DNA of 36,602 nucleotides from an uncultured Planctomycetales bacterium (lineage in GTDB: Bacteria; Planctomycetota; Planctomycetia; Pirellulales; S012-138). Location of the stretch: positions 1 to 36,602 of the forward strand of contig CALJLD010000026.1 in assembly GCA_937982665.1 (NCBI GenBank), read 5' to 3'. Shown in pieces: positions 1 through 8,241 of this stretch. Within the stretch, counting starts at the first letter, position 1. Every line of letters begins with the position of its first letter. Both the position numbers and the translations under genes were made by a program. The notes below the pieces were generated by a model that was not told the origin of the DNA, did no database searches, and saw only the letters and a list, made by a program, of their open reading frames with translations.

Positions 1-13
1 TGTAATGCCGGGC

Positions 14-64
14 GTAACCCCGGGTGCAATGGCGGATGGTAACCCCGGGTGGTAACCCCGGGTG
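14..64. repeat. Short GC-rich repeat, three 13-bp copies
   Basis: Three exact copies of gtaaccccgggtg lie at 14-26, 39-51 and 52-64, the last two directly adjacent. Degenerate relatives flank them at about 2-14 and 64-74. Each copy has the palindromic core cccggg. The array is intergenic, downstream of the minus-strand PQQ gene, and cut by the window edge. No function is visible. Confidence 0.7.
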
Positions 65-133
65 TGACTCCGGATTTGGATCTTGGCTGAGAGGCATTTT
101 CGCGCGAATTCCGCGCGCCGCGGATTTTTTTTA

Positions 134-195
134 AAAACTCGTGTTGCCCACTGCGCAGCTTCCGTGGGAATTTGCCGTTTCGCTCTTTGGCAATT
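134..195. repeat. Dispersed ~62-bp repeat, copy 1
   Basis: This non-coding stretch is clearly similar to 22225-22286. Both start with aaaactcg, share the exact block ttgcccactgcgcagctt, and end with ctttggcaatt; the interior is diverged. Both lie in intergenic DNA. It is probably an old member of an intergenic repeat family. Confidence 0.65.
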
Positions 196-253
196 TGGAA
201 TTTCAGAATCGCAAGCGATGTCGCGCGCTTCGCTCGTTCGCGTGAGTTGCGCG

Positions 254-1729
254 CTAGTCGCCGTTTGCAAAGCACCACACGTGCCCTTCGCTGCGGACGA
301 TGACCGCTCCGGGAACAAGAGCCGGCGTTGCCCAGACAGGCTCGCCCAGGTCCGCGCGATGGATGGCGGTTGGTTCTGCTTCCGCCTGCAAAACGGTGAC
401 GATTCCCCGCGCGGAGGCGAGGTAGATCTTGCCATCGCCGGCAACCGGCGAGGCGTAGTACGGACCGCCAGGCGCGGCGCGGCCGCGGGAGAGTTCCTTG
501 CCGGTCTTGGCGTCCAGACACGTGAGCACCCCGCCATTGCGAACGGCATACAGACGATCTTGCCACAGCACCGGCGTGGGACATTCTGGCACGCCGGTCT
601 CCGTCTGCCAGGCGAGTTCCGGAGCGGACTCTACGTCGCTGGGGCGCAACGCAATGAACCCGTTTGCATGCTTCATGCTATCGGTCCACTCGCGCAATCG
701 AAGGTATTCGTCCGCGGCAATCTGCCCATCTTTGTCCGCATCGAGCATGCGAAAGAAGATTCGCAGCGGGTGGTCGCCTTCGCCGTCGGCATCGGGACGT
801 GAGAGCACACTTGTGTTCGCGCGGCTTTCCTCCGCGCTGATCTGTCCGTCATCGTTGGCATCGCATTGTTTCAGCAATGCCTCGAATGCCGGCAGGCCGA
901 TCGCTTCTTTGTTGACCGCGAGGTTGTAGGAAGTTGTCAGGATCAACCCGCCTGCGAACTGCGGCACCGTGATCGGTTCGTCCGCCAGGCCAGGCACGGC
1001 CCAGAGTTGCTCGCCGCTTTCCAGGGACAGACACCGCAAGTGGAACGGCTCATAAATCAGCAAGGCCGCTTGCTCGCCACTTTGCCATCTGGCCGGTGTC
1101 GACCAACTCGACGCAGGGCCTTCTCGTTGCTGCTCCCAGATCACGCGACCACTGGCAGGGTCTAGCGCCTGGATGTGGGATTGCTGTTGATCGCTCCAGA
1201 TGGCGATCAGTTTGCCGTCAATCACAACCGGCGAACTCGCCGAGCCGAAGGTGTTCCGCACAGCGGAGCGTTCGTGTCGCCACAACTCTTTGCCGTTCCG
1301 GTCAAGCGCGATCAAGCCCAGCGAACCGAAAGCGGCGAAGACTCGCTGACCGTCGCTGGCCGGGGTGCTGCTGGCCGGTCCGTGCTCGTAAGTTTTTTCG
1401 AACGCATCGACCGGGAACTCGCGACGCCAACGTTCTTGGCCGCTTTGCAGATTGAGACTGAGCACTAACAACTTGCCAGGCTCGTATGCGGTGAGATATA
1501 GCGCATCGCCGACGACAATCGGCGAAGAGTGCCCCGGCGGCACCGCCGTCTTCCACGCGACATTGCTTTCGGGATCGAGCCGATCTGGCAAATCCATCTC
1601 ACCAGCGGCAACACCCGAACCGTTCGGCCCTCGAAACTGAGCCCAGTCAGGAGTGCCCTGAGCGGCAAGGTTGCCGATCGCGACAAGCGGCGCGCTGAGA
1701 AACAAGCATGCAAACAGAACTTGCGACAT
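254..1729 (-). CDS. Secreted PQQ-like beta-propeller protein with two EF-hands
   Basis: A 491-aa protein. The start at 1729 was chosen because it puts a signal peptide (about residues 1-23, ending LAAQG) at the N-terminus; an in-frame ATG at 1816 would add 29 unlikely residues. WAQFRGPNGSG (29-39) is the usual entry motif of planctomycete PQQ-binding-like propellers. Repeated blade motifs follow, such as ALDRNGKELW, ALDPASGRVIW and CLDAKTGKELS. Two canonical EF-hand loops interrupt the propeller at about 290-301 (DANDDGQISAEE) and 330-341 (DADKDGQIAADE), both with the expected Asp/Glu ligands. It is probably periplasmic and calcium-binding. The substrate is unknown, and nothing shows that it is a quinoprotein enzyme rather than a scaffold. 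Confidence 0.88.
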   Translation of the reverse strand: MSQVLFACLFLSAPLVAIGNLAAQGTPDWAQFRGPNGSGVAAGEMDLPDRLDPESNVAWKTAVPPGHSSPIVVGDALYLTAYEPGKLLVLSLNLQSGQERWRREFPVDAFEKTYEHGPASSTPASDGQRVFAAFGSLGLIALDRNGKELWRHERSAVRNTFGSASSPVVIDGKLIAIWSDQQQSHIQALDPASGRVIWEQQREGPASSWSTPARWQSGEQAALLIYEPFHLRCLSLESGEQLWAVPGLADEPITVPQFAGGLILTTSYNLAVNKEAIGLPAFEALLKQCDANDDGQISAEESRANTSVLSRPDADGEGDHPLRIFFRMLDADKDGQIAADEYLRLREWTDSMKHANGFIALRPSDVESAPELAWQTETGVPECPTPVLWQDRLYAVRNGGVLTCLDAKTGKELSRGRAAPGGPYYASPVAGDGKIYLASARGIVTVLQAEAEPTAIHRADLGEPVWATPALVPGAVIVRSEGHVWCFANGD

Positions 1730-1891
1730 AGCAATCCCATTGGTTCGAGGACTTGTCGCACACATCGTACCGTGCAATGAACACGCAAGTAAGTGAAGTG
1801 GTCCACCCTTGTGCATAGCGTAGCATCAGGTTCTTGCTGCTTGACGCCTTCGGTTCGTTAGCGTCATAATCGGCGCGGCATTCAATCCACT

Positions 1892-1965
1892 GTCCCCGTG
1901 GCACAATTGGATAGCGCGTCGGCCTCCGGAGCCGAAGGTTACAGGTTCGAATCCTGTCGGGGATA
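1892..1965 (+). tRNA. tRNA-Arg (anticodon CCG)
   Basis: The full cloverleaf folds by eye. The acceptor stem GTCCCCG (1892-1898) pairs with CGGGGAT (1958-1964) with one G:T pair, and the discriminator is A1965. The anticodon stem TCGGC/GCCGA encloses the loop CTCCGGA, so the anticodon is CCG (1926-1928), reading CGG. The T arm ACAGGTTCGAATCCTGT is canonical. No CCA is encoded. It lies alone between two minus-strand genes. Confidence 0.97.
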
Positions 1966-2020
1966 CTTTACTTACGGCGAGTGACCGTTGGGGGAGTTCG
2001 CGAGAGTATTGCAGGGCGTT

Positions 2021-3520
2021 CTACTCTTGAGATCCCTCGCTAACGCTGATGATCTGCTCCACTGAGATCCCTAGCGACCGAAGTTTGTTTCGCAAGCTTC
2101 CTCGTGTGATGCCGAGGAGCTTTGCGCCTTTGGATTGGTTGCCTCCTGTTGCTTGTAGCACTTTGGGCAGCAAAATCCTCTCCAGAAACTCCACGGAGTT
2201 GGCATAGAGATCGCCGTCGCCTTTGCGAAGTCCCTCGTCAATGAACTCGGCGAGCCCCTTCGCGGACTTCTGACTGGAAACGTTATCCGTCTCATCGGAG
2301 TAATGATCTGAACCCGCCTGCTCGGGATTCCCCGGATCGAATTGTTCGCAATCCAGGTCCGGCAAGAACTCGGGATGCAGGACAGACCCTGTCGCCTGCA
2401 GCATTGCTTGTTTCATAACATTGCCCAGTTCACGGATGTTTCCCGGCCAGGAGTAGCGACGGAAAACCTCCATAGTCTCCGGCGACACCATCTCGACGTT
2501 CTTCTTGAGTTCATGGTTGAAGCGACGCAGAAAGCGCTTCACCAGTAAGACGATGTCATCGCCACGTTCGCGGAGCGGTGGCAGGCAGATCAGAAATCCA
2601 CGCAGGCGATAATAAAGGTCCTCGCGAAACTTGCCGTCATCGACAAGCTGTTGCAAGTCCTGATTTGTCGCCGCAATGATTCTAACGTCTGTCGAGATCG
2701 TCTCGTTGCCGCCGACACGTTCGAACTGTTGCTCTTGCAACAATCGCAACATCTTGCTTTGCAACTCTTGCGGCATGTCTCCAATCTCGTCCAGGAAGAT
2801 TGTGCCGCCGTTGCATTGCTCGAACTTTCCGACTCTTCGTTTGTCCGCGCCAGTGAACGCGCCCTTCTCATGACCAAAGAGTTCGCTCTCCAAAAGTGGC
2901 GCCGGGATGGCGGCACAATTGACCGCCAGGTAACTCCGGTCGGAGCGTTCGCTATGTTGATAGATGGCCCTGGCCACTAACTCTTTGCCGGTGCCACTTG
3001 CTCCTTCGATCAAGACACTGACATCTTGCGAGGCAACCCGGCCGATGGCTTTGTAGATCTCTTGCATCTCTTGGCTGGTGCCGATGATCAGGTCCGCCGT
3101 GGGATCACCGTCGGGAGTTTCTTCGCTTACGCCGACAGGGCGGAGCATTTTTTGCCGAATCTCGACTGCGTTTTCGACGCTCTCAACAACTTGCGGCAAA
3201 TCAAGCGGCTTGATCAGGTAGTCGTAGCCGCCGCGCTTCATTGCTTCAATCGCAACGTCGCTTCCGCTCATCGCCGTGATGAAGATGACAGGCAGCTTGG
3301 AATCCAAGCTCTTGATCTTCTCGAACGCTTCCAGACCGGAGATCCCGGGCAGCAAGATGTCCAGCAGACAGGCGTCGAAGCCATGGTCCTCTTTCGAGAG
3401 CGCAGTCAGTGCTTCTTCCGCGGACGAAGTTGCCAGGACTTCGACTTCCTCTTTTTCGAACGCGCGCGTGATGAGATGGCGGACAGTTCGATCATCATCG
3501 ACAACGAGGATCTTGGTCAT
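2021..3520 (-). CDS. NtrC-family sigma-54-dependent response regulator
   Basis: A 499-aa three-domain activator. An N-terminal receiver domain has acidic residues D8-D10, phosphoacceptor D54 and K104. An AAA+ domain follows, with Walker A GASGTGKE (173-180), the sigma-54-contacting GAFTGA loop (220-225) and Walker B IFLDEIGD (241-248). The C-terminal Fis-type helix-turn-helix is at about 459-484. All residues needed to activate sigma-54 polymerase are present. The start at 3520 follows an AAGGGA Shine-Dalgarno; an ATG at 3547 would add nine residues. No kinase gene is adjacent. The hybrid kinase at 9211-11706 is the nearest candidate partner, and sigma-54-like promoters lie near several genes in between, so this regulator probably controls the island. 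Confidence 0.96.
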   Translation of the reverse strand: MTKILVVDDDRTVRHLITRAFEKEEVEVLATSSAEEALTALSKEDHGFDACLLDILLPGISGLEAFEKIKSLDSKLPVIFITAMSGSDVAIEAMKRGGYDYLIKPLDLPQVVESVENAVEIRQKMLRPVGVSEETPDGDPTADLIIGTSQEMQEIYKAIGRVASQDVSVLIEGASGTGKELVARAIYQHSERSDRSYLAVNCAAIPAPLLESELFGHEKGAFTGADKRRVGKFEQCNGGTIFLDEIGDMPQELQSKMLRLLQEQQFERVGGNETISTDVRIIAATNQDLQQLVDDGKFREDLYYRLRGFLICLPPLRERGDDIVLLVKRFLRRFNHELKKNVEMVSPETMEVFRRYSWPGNIRELGNVMKQAMLQATGSVLHPEFLPDLDCEQFDPGNPEQAGSDHYSDETDNVSSQKSAKGLAEFIDEGLRKGDGDLYANSVEFLERILLPKVLQATGGNQSKGAKLLGITRGSLRNKLRSLGISVEQIISVSEGSQE

Positions 3521-3827
3521 CTCCAGTCCCTTTATCTTTGCGCACATGGATCCATGGCGGGATTCTTGGCCCGGCTTCCGTACCTATGTAAGGGTGCCGT
3601 TTTTGGAATCCTGATTGTCAATCCGTGCGTCGTGTTATGGCGTCGTGGCGACTAATCGTGGTGAAAATCTATGTCGTTGTCAGTCACGCGGTTGTCCGCG
3701 CTGCCAGCTTGATCCACGCTAGCGGCTGATGCCGCGTTGCCATCGATCATATCCGCTACAGAGCGACGCAAAACCAGCATTCTCCGGCGGTTGTTCTGGC
3801 ATTGACTGGCAGTCGTCGAACTTTGAG
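3521..3827. other. Intergenic region, nothing recognised
   Basis: About 300 bases lie between the lipoprotein gene and the sigma-54 activator. It should hold the activator's promoter, but no convincing -24/-12 or -35/-10 pair was found, and no gene or strong hairpin. Confidence 0.5.
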
Positions 3828-4271
3828 CTAGCCATTAGAAGTTTCGTCTTCGCGGATGGCGTTATCAATGCGGTCTCTCAACTCGCCAAGAGAAGTCTTG
3901 ATTGATCGCTTGGCCTCTTCCCAAGCTTCCTCGCTATCGGCCGATAGTTGCTCAAGATGCTCGTCCATCGACGCGCACTCTTCCTCCAGTTCCCCGATCT
4001 GTTGTTTCAGAACAGCCTGCGCGTCGCCGGTTGCTTCTTCGGCTTTCGCCCTTAGGAGCGCCAGCCGATCATCGAGTTGCCCCAACTCTTCCCTGGTGCT
4101 TTCCACAAACGCATCGCGTTGTTCGGCAAAGTACTCGGATGTCGCGTCCCAGGCCTCGCCAACTTCCTTTTCCATCTTGCTGGAATCCGGCAGCGACGAA
4201 TTCTCTTCACAGCCCATGGCTGAGGTGACTAGCAAACTAATCGCACAACAGAGAGCAGCCTTGGAAAACAT
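3828..4271 (-). CDS. Coiled-coil lipoprotein, unknown function
   Basis: A 147-aa protein with a signal peptide ending SAMGC, a weak lipobox with C21 as the likely lipidated residue. The mature part is almost all charged helix rich in Glu, Ala and Lys, with heptad-like spacing over about 40-135, suggesting a long coiled coil. No enzymatic domain is recognised. The start at 4271 has a good Shine-Dalgarno (aaggag, about 7 nt away). A sigma-54-like promoter lies about 120 nt upstream (4391-4404). Together with the CsbD and YqjD-like genes nearby it looks like an envelope-stress lipoprotein, which is an inference from context. Confidence 0.8.
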   Translation of the reverse strand: MFSKAALCCAISLLVTSAMGCEENSSLPDSSKMEKEVGEAWDATSEYFAEQRDAFVESTREELGQLDDRLALLRAKAEEATGDAQAVLKQQIGELEEECASMDEHLEQLSADSEEAWEEAKRSIKTSLGELRDRIDNAIREDETSNG

Positions 4272-4702
4272 CTCGAACTCCTTGTGTTGAAGCGACTGAC
4301 GGGCAGCCAGCGGGGCGAGAACGGCAAATCCCGCCAGTCGCGAAGATTCTTCGTATGCAGGTCAAACGACTAATTCGCTTGCACTGATAGGCAGCGGTTG
4401 TGCCACAGCAGAGATTTCTTTTTGACTCGGCAGACGCGTTTAACGCTAAACCCTTGGCAAGACACCACTTACGAATCAACTGCTCAGGAAGTTCCGGCGT
4501 AAAAGGTGAATCACGGAGCCAAGTTGGCGGCCACGGTGGTCAAAAAACAACCAACCGCGGCAACCCAACATCAGCCTTGATTGACAAATTTGTGCAGACT
4601 TTTCGGCCTGCTTGAAGAGCCCTATGGGTTGCAGCCTGCACCCCCCGCAAGTGGCAAGAGATGCGCCTGCCAACCGTCCCGAGTTTCTACGAACCGGCGT
4701 TC
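4272..4702. other. Intergenic region with the lipoprotein promoter
   Basis: The gap between the PH-domain gene and the lipoprotein gene holds no believable coding frame. It contains the sigma-54-like element at 4391-4404 and, about 35 nt upstream of it, an 11-bp dyad gcgttTaacgc (4436-4446) that could be a regulator site. No clear terminator for the PH-domain gene was seen. Confidence 0.45.
4391..4404 (-). promoter_or_regulatory. Candidate sigma-54 promoter for the coiled-coil lipoprotein
   Basis: Read on the minus strand the element is TGGCACAACCGCTGCC, with GG (4404-4403) and GC (4392-4391) exactly ten bases apart. The -24 half TGGCAC is perfect; the -12 half has CTGC instead of TTGC. The predicted start of transcription is near 4379, giving a leader of about 108 nt before the ATG at 4271. 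Confidence 0.5.
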
Positions 4703-5356
4703 TTACTGGTGCGCGCGAATCTCCATGATGACGCCTTCAGGGTCGGGAATGTCATGGACGACGATTTCCATATCGTCCTGTCCGGAACTTGAGAGCGCGA
4801 TGTCGCCGTAATTCAGCAAACGCTCCATGATATTCCGGTCTGATTTGATGTTACGCACATCGTCATGCTGCACTTCATTAGTTGATTTTGCGATAATGCC
4901 GCGGGTGACCACGGTGCGCTGCGAAGTGATCTTCATCGTGATGGCGAGCTTTTGAATCCAGCGTGTCAGGAAATAGATCGCAGCGATCGAGGTCAAGAAA
5001 ATCCCGCCGATCATCAACCAGGTCCCCTCGATTCCCAGGAGTTCCTGGCCAACGGCCCAGGAAATCAATGCCGCGATACCTGCCGCGGTGAACAAGAGCG
5101 CAATCGTCGTCAGAAACAAGTGATTGCGAAACATCACGGGATGAAACTCGCGGAGCACTTCTTCGGAGTTTGCAATTTGGGCACTTACGCGAGGCTTGTC
5201 TTTGTCGTCGGAAATCATTTTAGGGTGAACGATAGGCGCTTGGGCTTGGAACTGTTGCTGACAGTTTCCGCATTCGACGATTTCGCCCATCAGATCATCC
5301 GGAACGTCGACAGTGTTCTGACAGTGGGGACAACGATATGCAGCTTGCGTTAACAT
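4703..5356 (-). CDS. Zinc-ribbon and PH-domain membrane protein
   Basis: A 217-aa protein. The N-terminus has a two-knuckle zinc ribbon (C9xxC12 and C29xxC32). Two membrane segments follow (about 79-102 and 109-132), then a bacterial PH-like (bPH_2 / YdbS-type) domain at about 138-212, recognisable from the pattern T-xx-R-xx-x-x-G-I-I-xx-x-x-E-V-xx-DV-xx-I. The start at 5356 was chosen because the zinc ribbon begins just behind it; the ORF continues 26 residues upstream without recognisable content. The molecular role is unknown. Zinc-ribbon plus PH proteins are usually cytoplasm-facing membrane proteins. A sigma-54-like element is at 5454-5467. Confidence 0.85.
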   Translation of the reverse strand: MLTQAAYRCPHCQNTVDVPDDLMGEIVECGNCQQQFQAQAPIVHPKMISDDKDKPRVSAQIANSEEVLREFHPVMFRNHLFLTTIALLFTAAGIAALISWAVGQELLGIEGTWLMIGGIFLTSIAAIYFLTRWIQKLAITMKITSQRTVVTRGIIAKSTNEVQHDDVRNIKSDRNIMERLLNYGDIALSSSGQDDMEIVVHDIPDPEGVIMEIRAHQ

Positions 5357-5453
5357 CTTGGCCTCGTTTGTTCGATGCGCGCGCGATCCCTTAACGAGTC
5401 TTGTTCGCTCGCGCGAAGATATGAGTTGGTTCAATTTGGCACGACAACACAGT

Positions 5454-5467
5454 GCAATCTGCGAGCC
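5454..5467 (-). promoter_or_regulatory. Candidate sigma-54 promoter for the PH-domain gene
   Basis: On the minus strand the sequence is TGGCTCGCAGATTGCA. GG (5467-5466) and GC (5455-5454) have the required ten-base spacer. The -12 half TTGCA is perfect and the -24 half differs only by T for A. Transcription would start near 5442, about 86 nt before the ATG at 5356. Confidence 0.55.
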
Positions 5468-5635
5468 ATGCTGGCAAAAAACCGGTTGTCTCGTCGTAAT
5501 CTCGCAGTATCTCGCGATTGATCAGTCGGCAACTCGCCGAAAATGAATCTGCCAGCGCTTTCTTCGTCCAGATTGGGCGAAGTCACACCACTTGCCTCTT
5601 TTGGCTCGTGATCTGGCTACCGTTGTGCAAATTCT

Positions 5636-5653
5636 GAGCACTTGCACGTGCTC
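5636..5653 (-). terminator. Weak hairpin just after the transporter gene
   Basis: Arms gagcac and gtgctc (six bases each, six-base loop) begin immediately after the TAA of the AI-2E-type transporter. There is no real T run, so it is a poor intrinsic terminator and may only protect the 3' end. Confidence 0.3.
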
Positions 5654-5654
5654 A

Positions 5655-6860
5655 TTATCTCCCGAGCAATTGCCCCACAGGCGCAAGTCGCTCGCTGTGA
5701 TCACACGCGACCTTTGTGGCAGCCAGGATGGGAACAGAAAGCAGTACGCCACCTACTCCCCACAACCAGCCCCAGAGAATCATGGCAATCACAATTGCCA
5801 GTGGGCTTAGCCGAATGGAACGGCCAAGAATTGCCGGCGTGACGAAATAGCCCTCGATTGCGTTCAGCGAGTAGTAGACAACCGGTGCCCACAGGGCATC
5901 GCCGAGTTGTGGAAAGTGAACGAGTCCAACGAGGAATACGACGCCGCCACCCACCAGTGCGCCAAAGTACGGAACATAATTCAGCGCGGCAGCCATAACT
6001 CCCCACAGGATTGGATTGGGCAAGCCGATGAGCCACATCCCGAGTCCGACGAGAAATCCGAGTGTCAGGTTGATGAACGTGGTGGCGCACAGATAGGAGG
6101 ACAAACACTGTTGAACATCGCGGGCAAGCTCCACAATCTTTCGCTTATTCTTCCATTCCGGAGTCAAGCCGACGGCCTTTTCCAGCAATCGGTCTCCGCC
6201 TGCCAACAGGAAGAACAGCAAGACCATGGTGAGAAAGAACCCAATCAGAACTGAGCTTGTTGTATTGACCAGTGACGTGACAATCCCAGGTTGGCTGACC
6301 TGTACAGGAATTGGCTTCGATTCGCCGTCAACGTCAGTAATCTCGTCGACCTTCGCTCCTGCAGCGCTGACTTTCTCCATGGGCTCTTTGACCGCATGCA
6401 GTTTTGCGGAGATGGTGCGCAAGTGCCGCGGCGCGCTTTCCATCCATCCGCTCGCGGGAGCAGCAAGGAACGCGACCGACGCGATGGAAATCCCGATGAT
6501 TCCGCCGACAATTATCAAAGCGCCCACAAACTCGGGGATTCGCCAGCGATTGAACCGCCGCACGACTGGATAGAACACCAACTTCAGCACGAAAGCCAGT
6601 GCGATTGGAAAGAAGATTGCTTGCGCGAAATAGAGCGTGGCAAAAGCGCCAATGATGGCAAGCGCAATCAAACACCCAGCGATGACAATCAACAAACGCC
6701 GTTGATCGAGGCCCGCGGTAACGCAGTTCTCTCCGGTCTCTCCGGAAGGATCTTCCCTTATGTCCTCGCGCGATTCGTCTTTGAGACCAAAGACTTCACT
6801 CTCAGCGGCCAAGGGCTTGTGAGAGGCGTGGACTGTTTGCTGGGTATACGCCCGCGACAT
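5655..6860 (-). CDS. AI-2E / PerM-family membrane transporter
   Basis: A 401-aa polytopic protein. An N-terminal cytoplasmic stretch of about 50 residues precedes a membrane pair (about 55-105). A third helix and a soluble middle domain follow (about 150-205). The C-terminal half has the family's conserved hydrophobic helices with the glycine- and proline-rich segments NPILWGVMAAALNYVPYFGAL and AIEGYFVTPAILG. Family members export or exchange small molecules or ions; the name AI-2E does not prove autoinducer-2 transport. The ATG at 6860 has AAGGA eight bases upstream, better spaced than the ATG at 6869. It is the last gene of a tightly packed minus-strand cluster starting at 8979. Confidence 0.87.
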   Translation of the reverse strand: MSRAYTQQTVHASHKPLAAESEVFGLKDESREDIREDPSGETGENCVTAGLDQRRLLIVIAGCLIALAIIGAFATLYFAQAIFFPIALAFVLKLVFYPVVRRFNRWRIPEFVGALIIVGGIIGISIASVAFLAAPASGWMESAPRHLRTISAKLHAVKEPMEKVSAAGAKVDEITDVDGESKPIPVQVSQPGIVTSLVNTTSSVLIGFFLTMVLLFFLLAGGDRLLEKAVGLTPEWKNKRKIVELARDVQQCLSSYLCATTFINLTLGFLVGLGMWLIGLPNPILWGVMAAALNYVPYFGALVGGGVVFLVGLVHFPQLGDALWAPVVYYSLNAIEGYFVTPAILGRSIRLSPLAIVIAMILWGWLWGVGGVLLSVPILAATKVACDHSERLAPVGQLLGR

Positions 6861-6896
6861 GTGCGGCATCCTTGTGCACGAAGCACTTCTAGTTGA

Positions 6897-7094
6897 CTAC
6901 CACGGTTTGAGTTTCCATCCCAAAACGAAGCCGATTCCAAATGCCCAGAGCGTGACCACCTCCGGCCGCGCATGGGCGTATTCCTTGATGCAAGCCACCG
7001 CCGACTCAGTAGCGGTCAACTGCGGGTCTCCGGCAGCTTGAATGGCGGCTTGATCGGAGTTCACGTTTTCCTGATTTCTTGTTTGGGCAGACAT
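6897..7094 (-). CDS. Small membrane protein, YqjD/DUF883-like tail
   Basis: A 65-aa protein. The ATG at 7094 has a strong Shine-Dalgarno (ggaggaacca before ATG), so the longer open frame to 7319 is not used. A polar N-terminus of about 35 residues is followed by one membrane helix (about 45-62) with a GxxxG-like core and the end KLKPW. The layout resembles the C-terminal anchor of ElaB/YqjD-type proteins. It lies 36 nt upstream of the AI-2E-type gene and 49 nt after the holin-like gene, inside the same presumed operon. Confidence 0.75.
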   Translation of the reverse strand: MSAQTRNQENVNSDQAAIQAAGDPQLTATESAVACIKEYAHARPEVVTLWAFGIGFVLGWKLKPW

Positions 7095-7143
7095 TGGTTC
7101 CTCCAGGGTTTTGGCTATGGCGTAACTGGCGTACGTTGCTGGA

Positions 7144-7611
7144 TCATCTGTCCGGCGGACGTGCCGACGATGATCCGTTGTTGGAATGCCCGGCTGGGCA
7201 AAGTGTTTTCTTGAGCCAGTCAACGTTGCGCTCCAACTCTTCCCGGGAGCGGCTGAGGGCATCGCTTGGCGTCTGCAGTGTTCGCCACGCGATCCACAGG
7301 AAAACCGCAGCAGCGGCAACTCCGATACACGCTGCGATGATTAGCGAAAGCGTGTATGTCATTCCAGCGAATTCGACGAGAAACGCAGCGACGCTGAACA
7401 ATAAGATGGGCGCGCAAGCCAGTGCAAGAACACTGCCGATGATTGCGCAGAGGGTCGGTCGCACGAGTCCCTGAAACCAGGCGGTCGATTCAATCCGTAA
7501 CAGCCGGCCTTGCAGCTGCAGAAGCGTCAAGGCATCGTGCGCGAGGCCGTTGACATTCCGTGCGGCTTGCTGCCCTGCGGAATTCGTTGTTGTGCCGTTG
7601 TTTTCACTCAT
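7144..7611 (-). CDS. YqjE / phage-holin-superfamily (holin 3_6) membrane protein
   Basis: A 155-aa protein with a polar N-terminus, an amphipathic helix (about 20-45), two strong membrane helices (about 50-75 and 82-108) and a charged C-terminal tail. This is the layout of YqjE and of the Phage_holin_3_6 family, which in bacteria is normally a membrane-associated stress protein rather than a phage holin. Its ATG overlaps the stop codon of the upstream gene (ATGA, 7608-7611), indicating translational coupling. Confidence 0.8.
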   Translation of the reverse strand: MSENNGTTTNSAGQQAARNVNGLAHDALTLLQLQGRLLRIESTAWFQGLVRPTLCAIIGSVLALACAPILLFSVAAFLVEFAGMTYTLSLIIAACIGVAAAAVFLWIAWRTLQTPSDALSRSREELERNVDWLKKTLCPAGHSNNGSSSARPPDR

Positions 7612-7811
7612 TTTCTTTTGATCCACCAACCAGCTGCGATCCCCAGTGCGATGGCCGCGCCAAAGCTCAAAGCTGGATGCGAAGCGATCCAAGTTGGGAC
7701 GGCGCCCCTTGCGGAAGTAACACGCTCCATCAATGGCCGTGATGCATGGGCTTGGCGACCATCGTCGATCGGTCGCTCCCGTTCGAGATGTTCAAGGATG
7801 CGATTCCTCAT
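7608..7811 (-). CDS. Small single-pass membrane protein
   Basis: A 67-aa protein. A charged N-terminal region is followed by one C-terminal membrane helix (about 43-64, containing PALSFGAAIALGIAAGWW) ending in KRK. This is the DUF883/YqjD tail architecture. The ATG at 7811 was chosen; it overlaps the upstream gene by 20 bases. A start at 7841 would overlap by 50 bases. It overlaps the holin-like gene by four bases, matching the E. coli yqjD-yqjE order. Confidence 0.75.
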   Translation of the reverse strand: MRNRILEHLERERPIDDGRQAHASRPLMERVTSARGAVPTWIASHPALSFGAAIALGIAAGWWIKRK

Positions 7812-8211
7812 GTTGTGGTTCCCCTGCCATGTTTCCGGCAAACTTCCCGATATTCTGTCCGAGATAATTCATCGCACCTCGGAGGGCGACATTGCCGAGC
7901 AACCCGATCGCCCCAGCGACGATGCCGTTTTTGGCATCTGGATTTTCTTTCAACTCAACGCGAACGTTGTGTTGCTTTGCGAGTTCCTTGACGGCATCCG
8001 CGTCGAGTGTGACATTCTTGGGACGCTTGGGAACAACCAGGAATCCAATAGCAGCCGCACCCGCCAGGCAAAGCCAAGGATGCTTGCTCACATAATATTT
8101 CCAGTCTCCCAAAGTCCTCACGGAGTCAACAATTTGCCCAACGTCGTTCCCCATCTGATGGCGAACGCTCTGCATCTGTTGGCAAATCTCATTTGTTTGC
8201 TGGGGCTTCAT
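7792..8211 (-). CDS. Envelope-associated YqjD-like protein
   Basis: A 139-aa protein. The N-terminal helix (about 1-35) could pair with other YqjD-like helices. A membrane segment (about 45-62, CLAGAAAIGFLVVP) follows, then a charged linker and a second hydrophobic glycine-rich stretch (about 97-120). No enzymatic motif is present. It sits 30 nt downstream of the 68-aa membrane protein in the same operon. The family assignment is tentative. Confidence 0.72.
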   Translation of the reverse strand: MKPQQTNEICQQMQSVRHQMGNDVGQIVDSVRTLGDWKYYVSKHPWLCLAGAAAIGFLVVPKRPKNVTLDADAVKELAKQHNVRVELKENPDAKNGIVAGAIGLLGNVALRGAMNYLGQNIGKFAGNMAGEPQHEESHP

Positions 8212-8241
8212 TTCTCTGCGGACCGGGAGCTTGTTGGGGTG

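Noticed and set aside
83..802. Long open frame antisense to the PQQ/EF-hand gene
   Set aside because: It overlaps a clear gene on the other strand, has no domain or signal peptide, and is typical of antisense openness in GC-rich codons.
3540..3553. GG-N10-GC spacing on the minus strand just upstream of the sigma-54 activator gene
   Set aside because: The -24 half (TGGATC) and -12 half fit poorly and transcription would start at or inside the start codon.
4436..4446. Dyad upstream of the lipoprotein promoter as the activator's enhancer site
   Set aside because: The dyads near the other promoters have different sequences, so no shared site could be defined by eye.
5436..5455. TTGGCACG on the plus strand, a perfect -24 half
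   Set aside because: The next GC is four bases too far away, and no plus-strand gene follows.
7144..7611. Phage holin, hence a prophage
   Set aside because: The Phage_holin_3_6/YqjE family is a normal chromosomal membrane protein and no other phage genes are present.
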